Below, one piece after another: positions 8,555 through 18,307 of a DNA stretch of 64,000 nucleotides. The stretch's first letter is position 1, and every line of letters starts with the position of its first letter. The DNA is from Saccharicrinis sp965230625 (GTDB lineage Bacteria > Bacteroidota > Bacteroidia > Bacteroidales > Marinilabiliaceae). The translations under genes were made by a program, and so were the position numbers. The DNA lies in contig CBDDLL010000001.1 in NCBI GenBank assembly GCA_965230625.1, positions 434,001-498,000 of the forward strand. Direction: 5' to 3'. The notes under the pieces are model-generated. The model saw nothing but the letters and a program-made list of their open reading frames with translations. It was not told the origin of the DNA and searched no databases.

Positions 8555-9961
8555 TTATGATTGTATAAATTTCTGAGGCTTAATCATTCTTTCTGGAGAA
8601 AGAATTTCATCCAGCTTCTCCTTAGTCAATAACCCTTCTTCAAGAATTAATTCATAAATACTTCTGTTTTCTGCCAACGCTCTTTTAGCAATTTCTGAAG
8701 AAGTTTCATATCCTAATGTAGGATTTAAAGCAGTAACTATACCAATACTGTTTAAAACCATTTTTTTACAGTGTTCAACATTTGCTGTAATCCCTTCAAT
8801 ACATCTTTCTTTCAATGTGGCCATTCCGTTTATCAACATTTCTATTGATTCGAAAATAGCACGAACCAAAACAGGCTCCATTACATTTAATTCCAACTGG
8901 CCTGCTTCTGCAGCAATTGTTACCGTTAGGTCGTTACCAATAACCTTGTAAGCAATTTGGTTTACAACCTCCGGAATTACAGGATTTACCTTACCTGGCA
9001 TGATTGAAGATCCAGGTTGCATTTTTGGCAAGTTGATTTCATTAAATCCACAACGTGGTCCGGAAGATAATAACCTCAAATCGTTACAAATTTTAGAAAG
9101 TTTAACCGCCAAACGCTTAACTGCTGATGAGTATATTACATATGATCCTGTATCTGGTGTTGCTTCAATCAAATTCCCAGCCAATACAATTGGAAGGTTT
9201 GTTATTTCATTTAAACGGTCAATACATTTTTCAGAGTAATCTGGTTCTGAGTTGATTCCAGTACCAATTGCAGTAGCTCCCATATTTACTTCAAGAAACA
9301 ATTTTGCATTCTGGTTTAATCGCTCCACTTCCTCTTCAAGGTTAACAGCCCAAGCTTCAAATTCTTGACCTAATGTCATAGGTACAGCATCTTGTAGCTG
9401 AGTTCTACCCATCTTTAACACATCTTTGAACTCTTCTCCTTTAGCTCTAAATGCAGTAATTAATGATTTTAATCCTAACACCAATGTATCATTCATAAAA
9501 ATCAATGCAATTTTAATCGCTGTTGGATAAGCATCATTTGTCGATTGCGATAGGTTAATATGATTATTTGGATGACAGTACTTATATTCACCTTTTTTAT
9601 ATCCAAGAATTTCTAGAGCTCTGTTTGCAATCACCTCATTAGCATTCATATTGGTAGATGTACCTGCACCTCCCTGTATCATATCAACTGGAAAATGTTC
9701 ATGCCAATTACCTTCAATAATTTCCTCACAAGCTCTAGTAATAGCCTCTGTTAAATCATTTGCTAACAATCCAAGATCATTATTTGCTCTGGCTGCTGCC
9801 CATTTTACCATCGCCAATCCTTTAATAAAGTTTGGATAAGCACTTAACTTTACACCACAAATATCAAAATTTTCAACTGCTCTTAAGGTCTGAATGCCAT
9901 AATACACATAAGCAGGTACTTCTTTGTAACCAATTAAATCGTATTCAGTTCTTGTTTTCAT
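8555..9961 (-). CDS. aspA: Aspartate ammonia-lyase (aspartase)
   Basis: 468 residues from the chosen ATG at 9961. A longer frame to 10003 would overlap the upstream gene and adds only a non-conserved leader. It converts L-aspartate to fumarate and ammonia in the cytoplasm. Signatures of the fumarase/aspartase superfamily are MIQGGAGTSTNMNANEVIAN, HPNNHINLSQSTND and the catalytic serine loop GSSIMPGKVNPVIPE. It is the last gene of the eight-gene operon, 19 bp after the VPS10-like gene and before a bidirectional terminator. Together with the upstream transporter and aminotransferase it points to use of aspartate or glutamate as carbon and nitrogen source, with fumarate available for respiration. 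Confidence 0.95.
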   Translation of the reverse strand: MKTRTEYDLIGYKEVPAYVYYGIQTLRAVENFDICGVKLSAYPNFIKGLAMVKWAAARANNDLGLLANDLTEAITRACEEIIEGNWHEHFPVDMIQGGAGTSTNMNANEVIANRALEILGYKKGEYKYCHPNNHINLSQSTNDAYPTAIKIALIFMNDTLVLGLKSLITAFRAKGEEFKDVLKMGRTQLQDAVPMTLGQEFEAWAVNLEEEVERLNQNAKLFLEVNMGATAIGTGINSEPDYSEKCIDRLNEITNLPIVLAGNLIEATPDTGSYVIYSSAVKRLAVKLSKICNDLRLLSSGPRCGFNEINLPKMQPGSSIMPGKVNPVIPEVVNQIAYKVIGNDLTVTIAAEAGQLELNVMEPVLVRAIFESIEMLINGMATLKERCIEGITANVEHCKKMVLNSIGIVTALNPTLGYETSSEIAKRALAENRSIYELILEEGLLTKEKLDEILSPERMIKPQKFIQS

Positions 9962-9980
9962 AAAATGTGTATATGAGAAA

Positions 9981-12908
9981 TTAAAGCGTAAATAAATTAT
10001 CAATTGCTTTATTTAACTCTTCAAATCTTATAAATGCATCATCGCCCAACTTTTGAGGACTGGAAGTAATCATTTTGTACAAATACAAAGTATGATCATA
10101 AAGCATAGGTTTATCATATCTCCTAGGCCCCTTAATCATTAACCCTAAACGTTTGTTTAAATCATTAATTTTTACCTGATCTTTACATGTAGCTAACTCC
10201 CTTTTAATCAATTCTATTTCTGAGTTGATTTTTACTATGAGTTTTAATGTCTTCAAAGCTAACTTCTCCTGCTCAAATAAATCATCTTCACATGTATTTG
10301 TCTTTTCAAAATTGGGGTGTAGCAGAAAATTAAAATTTTGCTTAATGCTTTTTCCTGAGTAGTTTAAAGTTACTTGGTAATTACCTGGGGAAATATAGGG
10401 TGCCTTAACAGAACTAACTCCTTTAAGCAATTGATGCCTTAAATTCCAGCTTATTTTAAATATTCCCAACTCATTTTCTGGTAGATTATTTATCAGATAT
10501 TTTTTTGTAAGTATTTTCTCGTCGCCCTTTATAATCTCAATAGAAATTAGAGAATCTGTTTTCTCATCAGGTAAAGCGAAATAAAAATTCTGTTCGTAAT
10601 CAATTACATCTTTAGGCTGAAAAAATTGAAAATACCTCTTTTTTGAATAATCATAATGTCGTAAACATGAAATATCATCTAAAACCCAAAATGACCTTCC
10701 CAGTGTTGACAAAACCAAGTCGTTACGAGTGATCCTGATATCAGTTATTGGAGTAATTGGAAGGTTAAGCTGAAATGGTTTCCAGTTTTTTCCATCATCA
10801 AAGGAAATAAATAAACCAAACTCAGTTCCCGCATAAAGAAGTCCTTTTCGTTCTGGATCTTCACGCAAAACTCTTACTGGATAATCATCAGGGATTCCAG
10901 TTGATATATCAACCATTGTTTTCCCGTAATTAGTTGTCTTAAAAAGATATGGACTATCATCACCTAAGTAATCCCTATAAATGGCAAAATATGCTTTCGC
11001 GGGATTATGAAAAGAAGCTTCAATTTGCGAAACTCTTCCTCCCTCAGGAATATCAGGAGTAATATTTTCCCATTTTTTTCCTTCATCCTTTGTTACATGC
11101 ACCAAACCATCGTTTGCCCCTGTCCATATCACTCCACGCTTAATTGGGGATTCTTGAATAGTATATAGTGTTGCATAATTTTCTTCGCCTGAAATATCTT
11201 CATCTATTGGTTTCCCGCTTCTCTCTCGGTATTCTTTTTTATTAGCTGTTAAATCTGGTGAAATAACCTTCCATGTTTTACCTCCATTTATGGTTTTATG
11301 CAAGTATTGAGATCCATAATACACTACATTAGGGTTATGTGGCGAAACTTCCATAGGAGTAACCCTTTGGAATCGATAAGTTACATCATCAGGGTGATTT
11401 CCATATAAACTTTCGCATCCAACATAATAAAGATTTTCTTTTCCTGTTGTTCGATTGTAGATTGAAAATTGCCCTTTGCAATTGGCATAAACAATATCAG
11501 GATTTCCTGGTTTTGCAATTACAGGCCCTGTTTCACAACCTCCAACATTTTCCCAGTTTAAAGCTCCTTCCAGATTATGACAATCATTAGAATCCAATGG
11601 ATCAAGACCAATTTGTTTACTCGGAACACAAATGGTTGTGTTATCTTGTTGACCTGAGTAAATATAATAAGGATATCGATCATCTGTATTGCAAGAGTAA
11701 AGTTCTGCTGTTGGCTGATTAAATACACTCGACCATGTTTTACCGCCATCTCTGGAAACCGCTGCTCCACCATCATTTCCTTCTATAATCTCAAGTGAAT
11801 CCTTAAAATTAATCCATAAATCATGATGATCACTATGCGTGGTCGATACTGATTCCCATGTTTTACCTGCATCGTACGATGTCCAAAACTTTTTTGTACC
11901 ACACCATATATTATCTGCATTCTGAGGATTAACACTCAGGTTTGTAAAATAAAATGGCCTATACATCACCGATTTATGAACTTTTTCAGGCATTTCAATT
12001 TTACTCCAAGAATCACCAAAATCATCCGAATAATAAATTCCTTCTTCATTATTCGATGCTTGTATTTGTGCCCAAACACGTTCTGGTTTATCCTTACTTA
12101 CAGCAAAGTCAGCCTTTCCTGTTAAATGATTTGGCAGTCCATTTTTCAATTTTTCCCAAGTATCTCCACCATCTGATGACCTATAAATACCATCACTAGC
12201 TCCTCCGCTTATTATTGTCCACGGCTTGCGTTCTGCTCTCCACATTGCTGCATAGATGATATTAGGATTTTCAGGGGCAAATTCTAAATCAACACAACCA
12301 ACTGAATCAGATAAAAAGAACACCTTCTCCCATTCTTTTCCACCATCGGTTGTTTTGTATACGCCTCTTTCTTCATTCTTACGAAATGGTTGCCCAATTG
12401 CTCCTACATAAACAATTTCCGGATTATCTGGATGAATAATAACTGAACCAATTTGTCCCACATTTTTTAATCCGATAAATGACCATGTTTTTCCCTCATC
12501 AATAGATTTGTAAACCCCTTTTCCAACAATAACATTACTTCTTATCCCATCAGAACCTGTACCAACATATATTATTTTTGGATTATTCTGATATACAGCT
12601 ATTGAACCAATTGAAGGAGTTGCAAAGTACCCATCAGAAATATTCTTCCAGCTTTGACCGTAGTTATTTGTTTTCCATACTCCTCCTCCTGTAGCTCCCA
12701 TATAAAACACCCCTTGTTGTTTTTCTGATCCGGCAACTGCTGTAACGCGGCCCCCACGAGAGGGGCCTACATTACGAAATTTTAGTGCTTGAGATAAATC
12801 TTCAACGATTTCACTCTCAAGAACATTATTATTAACTACCTTTTGCGCACATAGGCCTACAGAAAATACAAGTTGGAACACTATTAACAATTGAGTTCTC
12901 ACAACCAT
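9981..12908 (-). CDS. VPS10/sortilin-like BNR beta-propeller protein, exported
   Basis: 975 residues with a signal peptide (QLLIVFQLVFSVGLCAQ). Residues ~35-760 contain many Asp-box/BNR-type repeats of the form S-x-D-x-G-x-T-W, for example YRSSDGGDTWEKL, YYSDDFGDSWSKI, TTDGGKEWEK and FDDGKNWKPF, forming large beta-propellers. A C-terminal region (~770-975) holds an Ig-like segment and a helical tail. Databases usually label such proteins glycosyl hydrolase or VPS10 domain, but no glycosidase catalytic residues can be assigned here. In this operon the neighbours are amino-acid related and an S41-like protein, so peptide binding or processing is a better guess than sugar hydrolysis. Confidence 0.85.
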   Translation of the reverse strand: MVVRTQLLIVFQLVFSVGLCAQKVVNNNVLESEIVEDLSQALKFRNVGPSRGGRVTAVAGSEKQQGVFYMGATGGGVWKTNNYGQSWKNISDGYFATPSIGSIAVYQNNPKIIYVGTGSDGIRSNVIVGKGVYKSIDEGKTWSFIGLKNVGQIGSVIIHPDNPEIVYVGAIGQPFRKNEERGVYKTTDGGKEWEKVFFLSDSVGCVDLEFAPENPNIIYAAMWRAERKPWTIISGGASDGIYRSSDGGDTWEKLKNGLPNHLTGKADFAVSKDKPERVWAQIQASNNEEGIYYSDDFGDSWSKIEMPEKVHKSVMYRPFYFTNLSVNPQNADNIWCGTKKFWTSYDAGKTWESVSTTHSDHHDLWINFKDSLEIIEGNDGGAAVSRDGGKTWSSVFNQPTAELYSCNTDDRYPYYIYSGQQDNTTICVPSKQIGLDPLDSNDCHNLEGALNWENVGGCETGPVIAKPGNPDIVYANCKGQFSIYNRTTGKENLYYVGCESLYGNHPDDVTYRFQRVTPMEVSPHNPNVVYYGSQYLHKTINGGKTWKVISPDLTANKKEYRERSGKPIDEDISGEENYATLYTIQESPIKRGVIWTGANDGLVHVTKDEGKKWENITPDIPEGGRVSQIEASFHNPAKAYFAIYRDYLGDDSPYLFKTTNYGKTMVDISTGIPDDYPVRVLREDPERKGLLYAGTEFGLFISFDDGKNWKPFQLNLPITPITDIRITRNDLVLSTLGRSFWVLDDISCLRHYDYSKKRYFQFFQPKDVIDYEQNFYFALPDEKTDSLISIEIIKGDEKILTKKYLINNLPENELGIFKISWNLRHQLLKGVSSVKAPYISPGNYQVTLNYSGKSIKQNFNFLLHPNFEKTNTCEDDLFEQEKLALKTLKLIVKINSEIELIKRELATCKDQVKINDLNKRLGLMIKGPRRYDKPMLYDHTLYLYKMITSSPQKLGDDAFIRFEELNKAIDNLFTL

Positions 12909-12939
12909 TACTATATATTTATAAGTGAACTAAACAGAT

Positions 12940-14517
12940 TTATTTTTTGGATTTCAGCCAAGTCTCAGCCTTTTTTAAAAGAAGTAGTTTATACTCTAAA
13001 AAATTTGACCTTGTTACCGGGATATATTCATCAACTTGTGCAGGATTCCCTTCCAATACCTCTCCATTCGGACGAATTGTGTGTCCAATGCTCCACATAA
13101 ACTCAACAACAGGTTTTTTACTCTTAGGAAAATAAAGAACTTCTGACCATTCCCAAGTGTTACTATAACCTCCATCTGGCATTCCTAATGTAAAAGCTAA
13201 ATCGTTATCATTTATCATTGCCGAAAACTGACTTAAATGTGAGCCACCCCATGGTCCAAAAAACACAACCATGTTACCCGTAAAATGCTTTTGTGCCGGA
13301 TTCATTATCCAATCAGAATAATGTGGTAAATGCGCACATTTAAACGGAGTATTATTACTATATTTTTGACCCGCTTTTAGTCCATCCAGAACCGGACCAT
13401 TTAGCCAATCGATAACCCAGGTTCCATCATCTTCTGTTTCACGCCCCTCTCCGTCCAACATTTGCTTTGAACTCAAATAGTGCCTAGTGTATCCTGAAAT
13501 GAATTCATAAGTAATATCACTATTTTTAATGTTACCGCCAGTTGTTTTAAATGATTTAGGACTTAATCGTGATAAAGCATATGCACCTTGAGATCCACCT
13601 CGGGAGTCAATCGCATCAATAATAATATCATAATGAAGTTTCTTATTTTTATCGGCCCATTGTACTAAAGAATCAATTGCTTGAGGTAAATCTGCCCTGA
13701 ACCCATACCACCAAATTAACAGTGTTTTGTTGTTACTTTTTGTTGGTGTATACAACTTAAAACTATCAAACTCAAACGATTCAACCTCTTTATATCCAGG
13801 GTAATTCCTGTGAATTCTACCATACATCCATGATACCTGATCCATATAAGGCAGTTCAATATCATAAATCTTTCCTTTTTCATTTTCTAAAGTTAATGAG
13901 AGCTTATCTTTATAAAAATGATCTGGAAGTTTTGTTGACTTAATACCTATATCGTAGCTAAATCTTCTCCATAAATTTTCTATGGTTGAATACGGCTGAT
14001 ATTTTCTTGCTTTCTCAAAATAGTCATTTACATCCTCACCATTTATTTTGATAAGTTTATCTCCTATTTTCGGTACTCTGTTAGCCTCCACTGCACGATC
14101 TATTGATTTGCCTAAATCCGAAACAAACAAAAAGCAGTTGTTTTTATCTGAATAGTCGGGATGAAAGCTTATAGGAGCGTATTGCTTTGGAACATTTGGT
14201 TTATTAATACCATTTTCAACTGATCTTATTTTTAAATGCTTATCTCTCCTTGCACAGCTTAATTTTTGTAAGGCATAATACAACTCTGTGTCATTGGAGG
14301 CATTTATAACTTCTTCCTTCAACTTTAACATTTCACTGATAGGATCAAATCCTAAGTTTTCCTCCTTTGGGGAAGAAAAAGCTTCTCGGTCTTTCGTTTT
14401 TTCAATAATATAATTGAACAAAGCTTCTCGGTCTTCCTTAGTGCTAATATTTTGAGAAAAACAGGATAAAGACAGAGTAATAATAGAAATTAATATAATA
14501 CTTTTCATAATTTTCAT
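12940..14517 (-). CDS. Exported S41-like (C-terminal processing peptidase-like) protein
   Basis: 525 residues with a signal peptide (SIILISIITLSLSCFSQN). The helical N-terminal region resembles tail-specific protease leaders. A PDZ-like stretch follows at about 155-175 (KIGDKLIKINGEDVNDYFEK). The S41-like catalytic fold has IIIDAIDSRGGSQGAYAL, MVVFFGPWGGSHLSQFSAMI and the typical end region EVLEGNPAQVDEYIPVT. The usual S41 nucleophile motif (T-x-SASE) is not clearly preserved around GGSHLSQ, so activity is uncertain. The cysteine in SLSCFSQ could also be a lipid-attachment site. It starts one base after the symporter stop and ends 31 bp before the VPS10-like gene, so it is translationally coupled in the operon. 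Confidence 0.7.
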   Translation of the reverse strand: MKIMKSIILISIITLSLSCFSQNISTKEDREALFNYIIEKTKDREAFSSPKEENLGFDPISEMLKLKEEVINASNDTELYYALQKLSCARRDKHLKIRSVENGINKPNVPKQYAPISFHPDYSDKNNCFLFVSDLGKSIDRAVEANRVPKIGDKLIKINGEDVNDYFEKARKYQPYSTIENLWRRFSYDIGIKSTKLPDHFYKDKLSLTLENEKGKIYDIELPYMDQVSWMYGRIHRNYPGYKEVESFEFDSFKLYTPTKSNNKTLLIWWYGFRADLPQAIDSLVQWADKNKKLHYDIIIDAIDSRGGSQGAYALSRLSPKSFKTTGGNIKNSDITYEFISGYTRHYLSSKQMLDGEGRETEDDGTWVIDWLNGPVLDGLKAGQKYSNNTPFKCAHLPHYSDWIMNPAQKHFTGNMVVFFGPWGGSHLSQFSAMINDNDLAFTLGMPDGGYSNTWEWSEVLYFPKSKKPVVEFMWSIGHTIRPNGEVLEGNPAQVDEYIPVTRSNFLEYKLLLLKKAETWLKSKK

Positions 14518-14518
14518 T

Positions 14519-15772
14519 TTAAATTAATTCTGGATCAGTTTTCTTCCTGCGTGTTCTTTTTTCTTCAGAATTAGCAACAATCACGGTTCCTACCATATCA
14601 CCCATACAATTAATTGTTGTACTTCCCATATCTATTAAACGGTATATTCCACCAACAATAGCAGCTATTTCTAATGGTAAATTAAAAGCTTTAACAAAGA
14701 TTAATGCAATAACAAGTCCGCCTCCAGGGATTCCACCTGAACCGGTTTCAAGCAATAATCCGATTAAAATAATGGTAATTTGAGAAGCAATGGAGAATTC
14801 AACCCCGGCAGCTTGAGCCGTAAATATTAATACCCCTGCAAGCATTATAGAGGTACCATTTTTATTCAATTGCGAACCTAAAGGAAGTGTAAATGAATAA
14901 ATGTACTCAGGCAATTTTAATCTTTTTTCAGCTAAATCTAATGCCACAGCCAAACTAGCTAAACTACTGCATGTAGAAAATGTGGTGGCATACAATGGTC
15001 CCGTCTTCTTAAAAAATTCGATTGGAGATTTTTTAGTAAATACCCAAAGTAGTATAAAATATATTAAAACCATTACTATTTGAGTACCCCAGATCCCGGC
15101 CAGAAATATAGCTAATGGTCCAAATATACTAGATCCATATTGTCCAATAGCTGCAGCTGTTAATGCACCAATACCAATTGGGCTAATTTCCAATATCATA
15201 GTTACCAACTCCCTAAACAACTTAGACAGTCTGTTAAATATTTTTTGCATTGGAACCTTTACATCATCTTTTAATTTAAGCGTTGTAATGGCCAAAAAAA
15301 CCGCAAAAACAACTATTTGAGACATATTACCTTCACTAAATGCTTTGAAAATGTTAGATGGTACTAAACCCAAAAAAACTTCAACCAAACTTGGTACAGT
15401 ACCAAAGTCATCATTCACTTCTTCAGTTAGCTGCATTCCTATACCTGGTTGTAAATAATGCATACTAATCAATCCAAGAGTTAAAGCTGCTACTGTAGTA
15501 ATAATATAAAAAGATGAAATTTTAGTTGCTATTCTTCCTAAACTGCTTAAATCTGTTAAGCTTGTAATTCCTCCTAATAAATTAAAAAAAACAAGTGGAA
15601 TTGCAGCCATCATTAAAAGATTAATAAAAAGATCCCCCAAAGGTTGTACAACCATTGCTTTATCACCGAAAATGATTCCAACAATTAATCCAATTGCCAT
15701 GAATATAAGTATTCTTACTCCTACAGATAGACCAAAATAAGATCTAAATATGCTACCTACTTTTTTTATCAT
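14519..15772 (-). CDS. Dicarboxylate/amino acid:cation symporter (DAACS/SDF family)
   Basis: 417 residues, about eight membrane helices plus two re-entrant loops. Family motifs include the serine-rich loop TTFSTCSSLASLAVAL (HP1), the substrate/ion segment NGTSIMLAGVLIF (TM7, usually NMDGT), the HP2 loop ETGSGGIPGGGLVIAL and TM8 GIYRLIDMGSTTINCMGD. It takes up glutamate, aspartate or C4-dicarboxylates with Na+ or H+. The TM8 positions are changed from the canonical D-x-x-R-T-x-x-N of glutamate carriers, so specificity is uncertain. Between an aminotransferase and, further down, aspartase, aspartate or glutamate uptake is the natural reading. The start is followed on the upstream side by a long inverted repeat. 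Confidence 0.92.
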   Translation of the reverse strand: MIKKVGSIFRSYFGLSVGVRILIFMAIGLIVGIIFGDKAMVVQPLGDLFINLLMMAAIPLVFFNLLGGITSLTDLSSLGRIATKISSFYIITTVAALTLGLISMHYLQPGIGMQLTEEVNDDFGTVPSLVEVFLGLVPSNIFKAFSEGNMSQIVVFAVFLAITTLKLKDDVKVPMQKIFNRLSKLFRELVTMILEISPIGIGALTAAAIGQYGSSIFGPLAIFLAGIWGTQIVMVLIYFILLWVFTKKSPIEFFKKTGPLYATTFSTCSSLASLAVALDLAEKRLKLPEYIYSFTLPLGSQLNKNGTSIMLAGVLIFTAQAAGVEFSIASQITIILIGLLLETGSGGIPGGGLVIALIFVKAFNLPLEIAAIVGGIYRLIDMGSTTINCMGDMVGTVIVANSEEKRTRRKKTDPELI

Positions 15773-15808
15773 AAATTTGTATAAAATATGTTCACCTCAA
15801 TTATTTAA

Positions 15809-15884
15809 AGGTAATCTCTAAAAATCGTTCTTTTAAAAAATGATGATATTATTCTCAATAATGTTCAATTTTTAGAGGTTACCT
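15809..15884. promoter_or_regulatory. Long intercistronic inverted repeat
   Basis: Arms of 16 bp, AGGTAATCTCTAAAAA (15809-15824) and TTTTTAGAGGTTACCT (15869-15884), match at 15 of 16 positions and enclose 44 bp. One arm includes the aminotransferase stop codon. A transcript would form a stem-loop between the aminotransferase and symporter genes. Confidence 0.5.
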
Positions 15885-17062
15885 ATAGATTTTACAAATT
15901 TTCTAATACCTGTTAAACCATCTTCAATTTCGGAATAAGATTTTACACAAGTAATTCGAATGTAATTTTCTCCATAAATTCCAAAAGAACCTCCTGGAAT
16001 TACAGCAACATTTTCTTGTTCTAGCAAGCGATCTGCAAATTCATCTGAACTAATGTTTAACTTAGAAATATCAACCCAAGCATATAATCCACCTTCAGGC
16101 ATTTCACAACTTATTCCCTCAATTTTATCTAATTCAGATGTAAAATAATGAACTTTTTCTTCCCAATCACTCCAATACTTTTTTACAACATCTTTTGGTT
16201 CTTCAGCAAGAGCTGTAATAGCACCTGCCTGAACAAACGAACTCACACAAGTAATTAAATGCTGTTGAAGCTTATTCATTTGAGCAATGATTTCGGGTGC
16301 TGCATATGCAAATCCAATTCGCCATCCTCCCATCGAAAAACTTTTGGTTAAGCTCATCAAAGTAACTGTCCTTTCCTGCATCCCTTTAATATTAGCCAGA
16401 CTGTAATGTTCTCGATTGCCCCAAACTGTTCGTTCGTAAGGTTCGTCGGTAATTACAATTAAATTGTGCTTAATTGCAACAGAAGCTACTTCCTCAAGAT
16501 CTTCTTTTGTATGTACAACACCTGTAGGATTATGAGGAGTACACATTATTATAGCCTTGGTTTTTGATGTAATTGCATTTTCTAATTGCTCTTTTTTCCA
16601 CCTGAAATTATTTTCCATGTGCAGAGGAACAGTTACTGGCTTTCCTCCTAGGTAAGTAATAATTTGCTTGTAAGTTACAAAGCAAGGATCTTCTACAATT
16701 ACTTCATCACCAGGATTTAGAACAGCCAACAACGAAGCTGTTAATCCTTGTTTACAACCCATTGTTGCCACAATTTCGGTATCAGGATTCGCTATTATAT
16801 TGTTTTCTCTTTTAAGTTTTATAGCGACAGCATCACGGTACGCCTTAGTACCTTTAGCTGGTGTCTGATGTGTATCTCCAGATTTCATGGCTTCAATAGC
16901 TTTCTCAATCACATAATCCGGAGTATGCTCAAAAGCTCTACCTGCTGAAAAATCGCAGATCCTTTCACCATTTTCTCGCATCTCTCTTACTTTATCTGCA
17001 ATCCTAACTGTAGATGATTGTTCTGAATTCTTTACTCTTTTGGAGATTAATTTTGTAATCAT
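15872..17062 (-). CDS. PLP-dependent aminotransferase, class I/II (aspartate aminotransferase-like)
   Basis: 396 residues, fold type I. The cofactor lysine is in SLTKSFSMGGWRIGFA (about K240). CTPHNPTGVV supplies the Asn that contacts PLP, ITDEPYE gives the Asp/Tyr pair, and YIRITCV near the C-terminus holds the Arg for the substrate carboxylate. The family includes aspartate, aromatic and other amino-acid aminotransferases. In this operon, before a DAACS symporter and with aspartase at the end, exchange of amino groups between an imported amino acid and oxaloacetate to give aspartate is likely. It is separated from the lipoprotein gene by 141 bp containing a small hairpin and from the symporter by 99 bp. 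Confidence 0.93.
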   Translation of the reverse strand: MITKLISKRVKNSEQSSTVRIADKVREMRENGERICDFSAGRAFEHTPDYVIEKAIEAMKSGDTHQTPAKGTKAYRDAVAIKLKRENNIIANPDTEIVATMGCKQGLTASLLAVLNPGDEVIVEDPCFVTYKQIITYLGGKPVTVPLHMENNFRWKKEQLENAITSKTKAIIMCTPHNPTGVVHTKEDLEEVASVAIKHNLIVITDEPYERTVWGNREHYSLANIKGMQERTVTLMSLTKSFSMGGWRIGFAYAAPEIIAQMNKLQQHLITCVSSFVQAGAITALAEEPKDVVKKYWSDWEEKVHYFTSELDKIEGISCEMPEGGLYAWVDISKLNISSDEFADRLLEQENVAVIPGGSFGIYGENYIRITCVKSYSEIEDGLTGIRKFVKSIGNL

Positions 17063-17083
17063 TTAAGTATTATTTAAATTTTA

Positions 17084-17110
17084 GGACTGTCTCAAAAATT
17101 GAAACAGCCT
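17084..17110. promoter_or_regulatory. Intercistronic hairpin
   Basis: GGACTGTCTCA pairs with TGAAACAGCCT (mismatches and G-T pairs) around a 5-nt loop. On the plus strand it is followed by a C/T-rich run. It lies between the lipoprotein and aminotransferase genes and may attenuate or stabilise the long transcript. Confidence 0.3.
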
Positions 17111-17203
17111 CTCTTTTTTTAATAATTTTCAAGGCTGCCATTAAATTTCACTTTTTCTTCAACCTTATTATTTTATAATCCCTTGATTTATTGTTTCCTT
17201 CGA

Positions 17204-18295
17204 TTATATTCCTTCGATTTTGATATTATCTATGAAACTGATTTCGCTACCACTGCTTGAGCCAATCTGTATTATCAATTGCCCTGATTTTACATTTGAT
17301 ATTGTACTTATAAATTGGGTCCATTCTTCGATAAGTTCTCGTCCAGAGCCATCTGCTAAATCAGTCATCCTTTTGCCATTTGATCTTAAGGATAAAACCA
17401 CTTCATCTCCATCTTCAGTCCGCCAAAAAACATCAAATTCATCTGATTCTTCCCATGATGTATCTGCAAACCATACTTCTAAGGAGACTTGTAGTTGTTG
17501 GGTATTAGATGGAATATCAATATTATCAAATGCTATTTCCATTAACCCATCCGCATCAGAAGTAGAGTATGCCTGTGTTCCATCAGGAAATGCTACTACA
17601 TCATATTCCCAATCAAGATCTGCAGTGAATTTTGTAACACCAAAAAGTAAACCTGAATCCTCTCCGCCTTCTTCTCCAGGAAGATAATAAGTATCAAAGC
17701 CCATTTCACCTCCATTATATGTGAAATCAACGCTGTTTTGATTAAAAACATTTACCTGATCTGTTGTTCCTTGTGCATGAAAATTATTAATATCTCCAGC
17801 CAATGGTTCTTCAAAACTTGTGTAACCGAAAAGTGTATAATCGTCTTCAAGTATTATAATATTATGCGATTCAAGTTCTTTAGCATCCGGGCTTCCAAGT
17901 TTATACCCATCTGTTTCTGGAATTCGCAGTGTTAGAACGCGTGTTCCATCTGAATTATCATTATTAAGAATTGACACCTTTAGGTTTGAAGTAAACTCTC
18001 CTTTCGGAATCGTCACCACATTTCCTTGGTTGGTCAATTGATAATCTACACCATCAGTAACTTGAATCTCTCCTGATGATTCTATTATCAGAGGTATGCT
18101 AATATCAGATTGTAATTCTGGACCGGAATAAACTATCTCAATATCAATTTCACTTTTAATACCTTCGAGTATTGTTGTAGATATAGCGGAAAAAGAAAGA
18201 TAATTATACTCCTCCGGAAGTAATATTTCGTTTTCATCAAAGCAAGAAGATAATGCCGATGCTAGAATAAGTAAATAAATATATATTCGTTTCAT
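17204..18295 (-). CDS. Surface lipoprotein of the SusCD operon, Calx-beta/DUF4843-like plus galactose-binding-like C-terminus
   Basis: 363 residues from the ATG at 18295 (a 7-residue longer frame is unlikely because the lipoprotein signal MKRIYIYLLILASALSSC starts here). The lipobox Cys is at about residue 18. Residues ~25-150 are beta-rich and acidic, with a Calx-beta-like pattern (GVDYQLTNQGNVVTIPKGEF and TRVLTLRIPETDGYKLGSP). The rest, from FGYTSFEEPLAG to the end, resembles a jelly-roll/choice-of-anchor module (DFDVFWRTEDGDEV, SFIDNIKIEG). As third gene after susC and susD it occupies the SusE/F-like position, so it is probably a surface-exposed substrate-binding protein. The substrate class is unknown. 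Confidence 0.75.
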   Translation of the reverse strand: MKRIYIYLLILASALSSCFDENEILLPEEYNYLSFSAISTTILEGIKSEIDIEIVYSGPELQSDISIPLIIESSGEIQVTDGVDYQLTNQGNVVTIPKGEFTSNLKVSILNNDNSDGTRVLTLRIPETDGYKLGSPDAKELESHNIIILEDDYTLFGYTSFEEPLAGDINNFHAQGTTDQVNVFNQNSVDFTYNGGEMGFDTYYLPGEEGGEDSGLLFGVTKFTADLDWEYDVVAFPDGTQAYSTSDADGLMEIAFDNIDIPSNTQQLQVSLEVWFADTSWEESDEFDVFWRTEDGDEVVLSLRSNGKRMTDLADGSGRELIEEWTQFISTISNVKSGQLIIQIGSSSGSEISFIDNIKIEGI

Positions 18296-18307
18296 ATGTT
18301 TAAAAAT

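Noticed and set aside
9981..12908. Calling the propeller protein a sialidase or glycosyl hydrolase
   Set aside because: Asp-box repeats alone are structural. The arginine triad and acid/nucleophile of sialidases cannot be identified.
12940..14517. Calling the S41-like protein an active C-terminal processing protease
   Set aside because: The catalytic serine and lysine positions are not recognisable, so only similarity is claimed.
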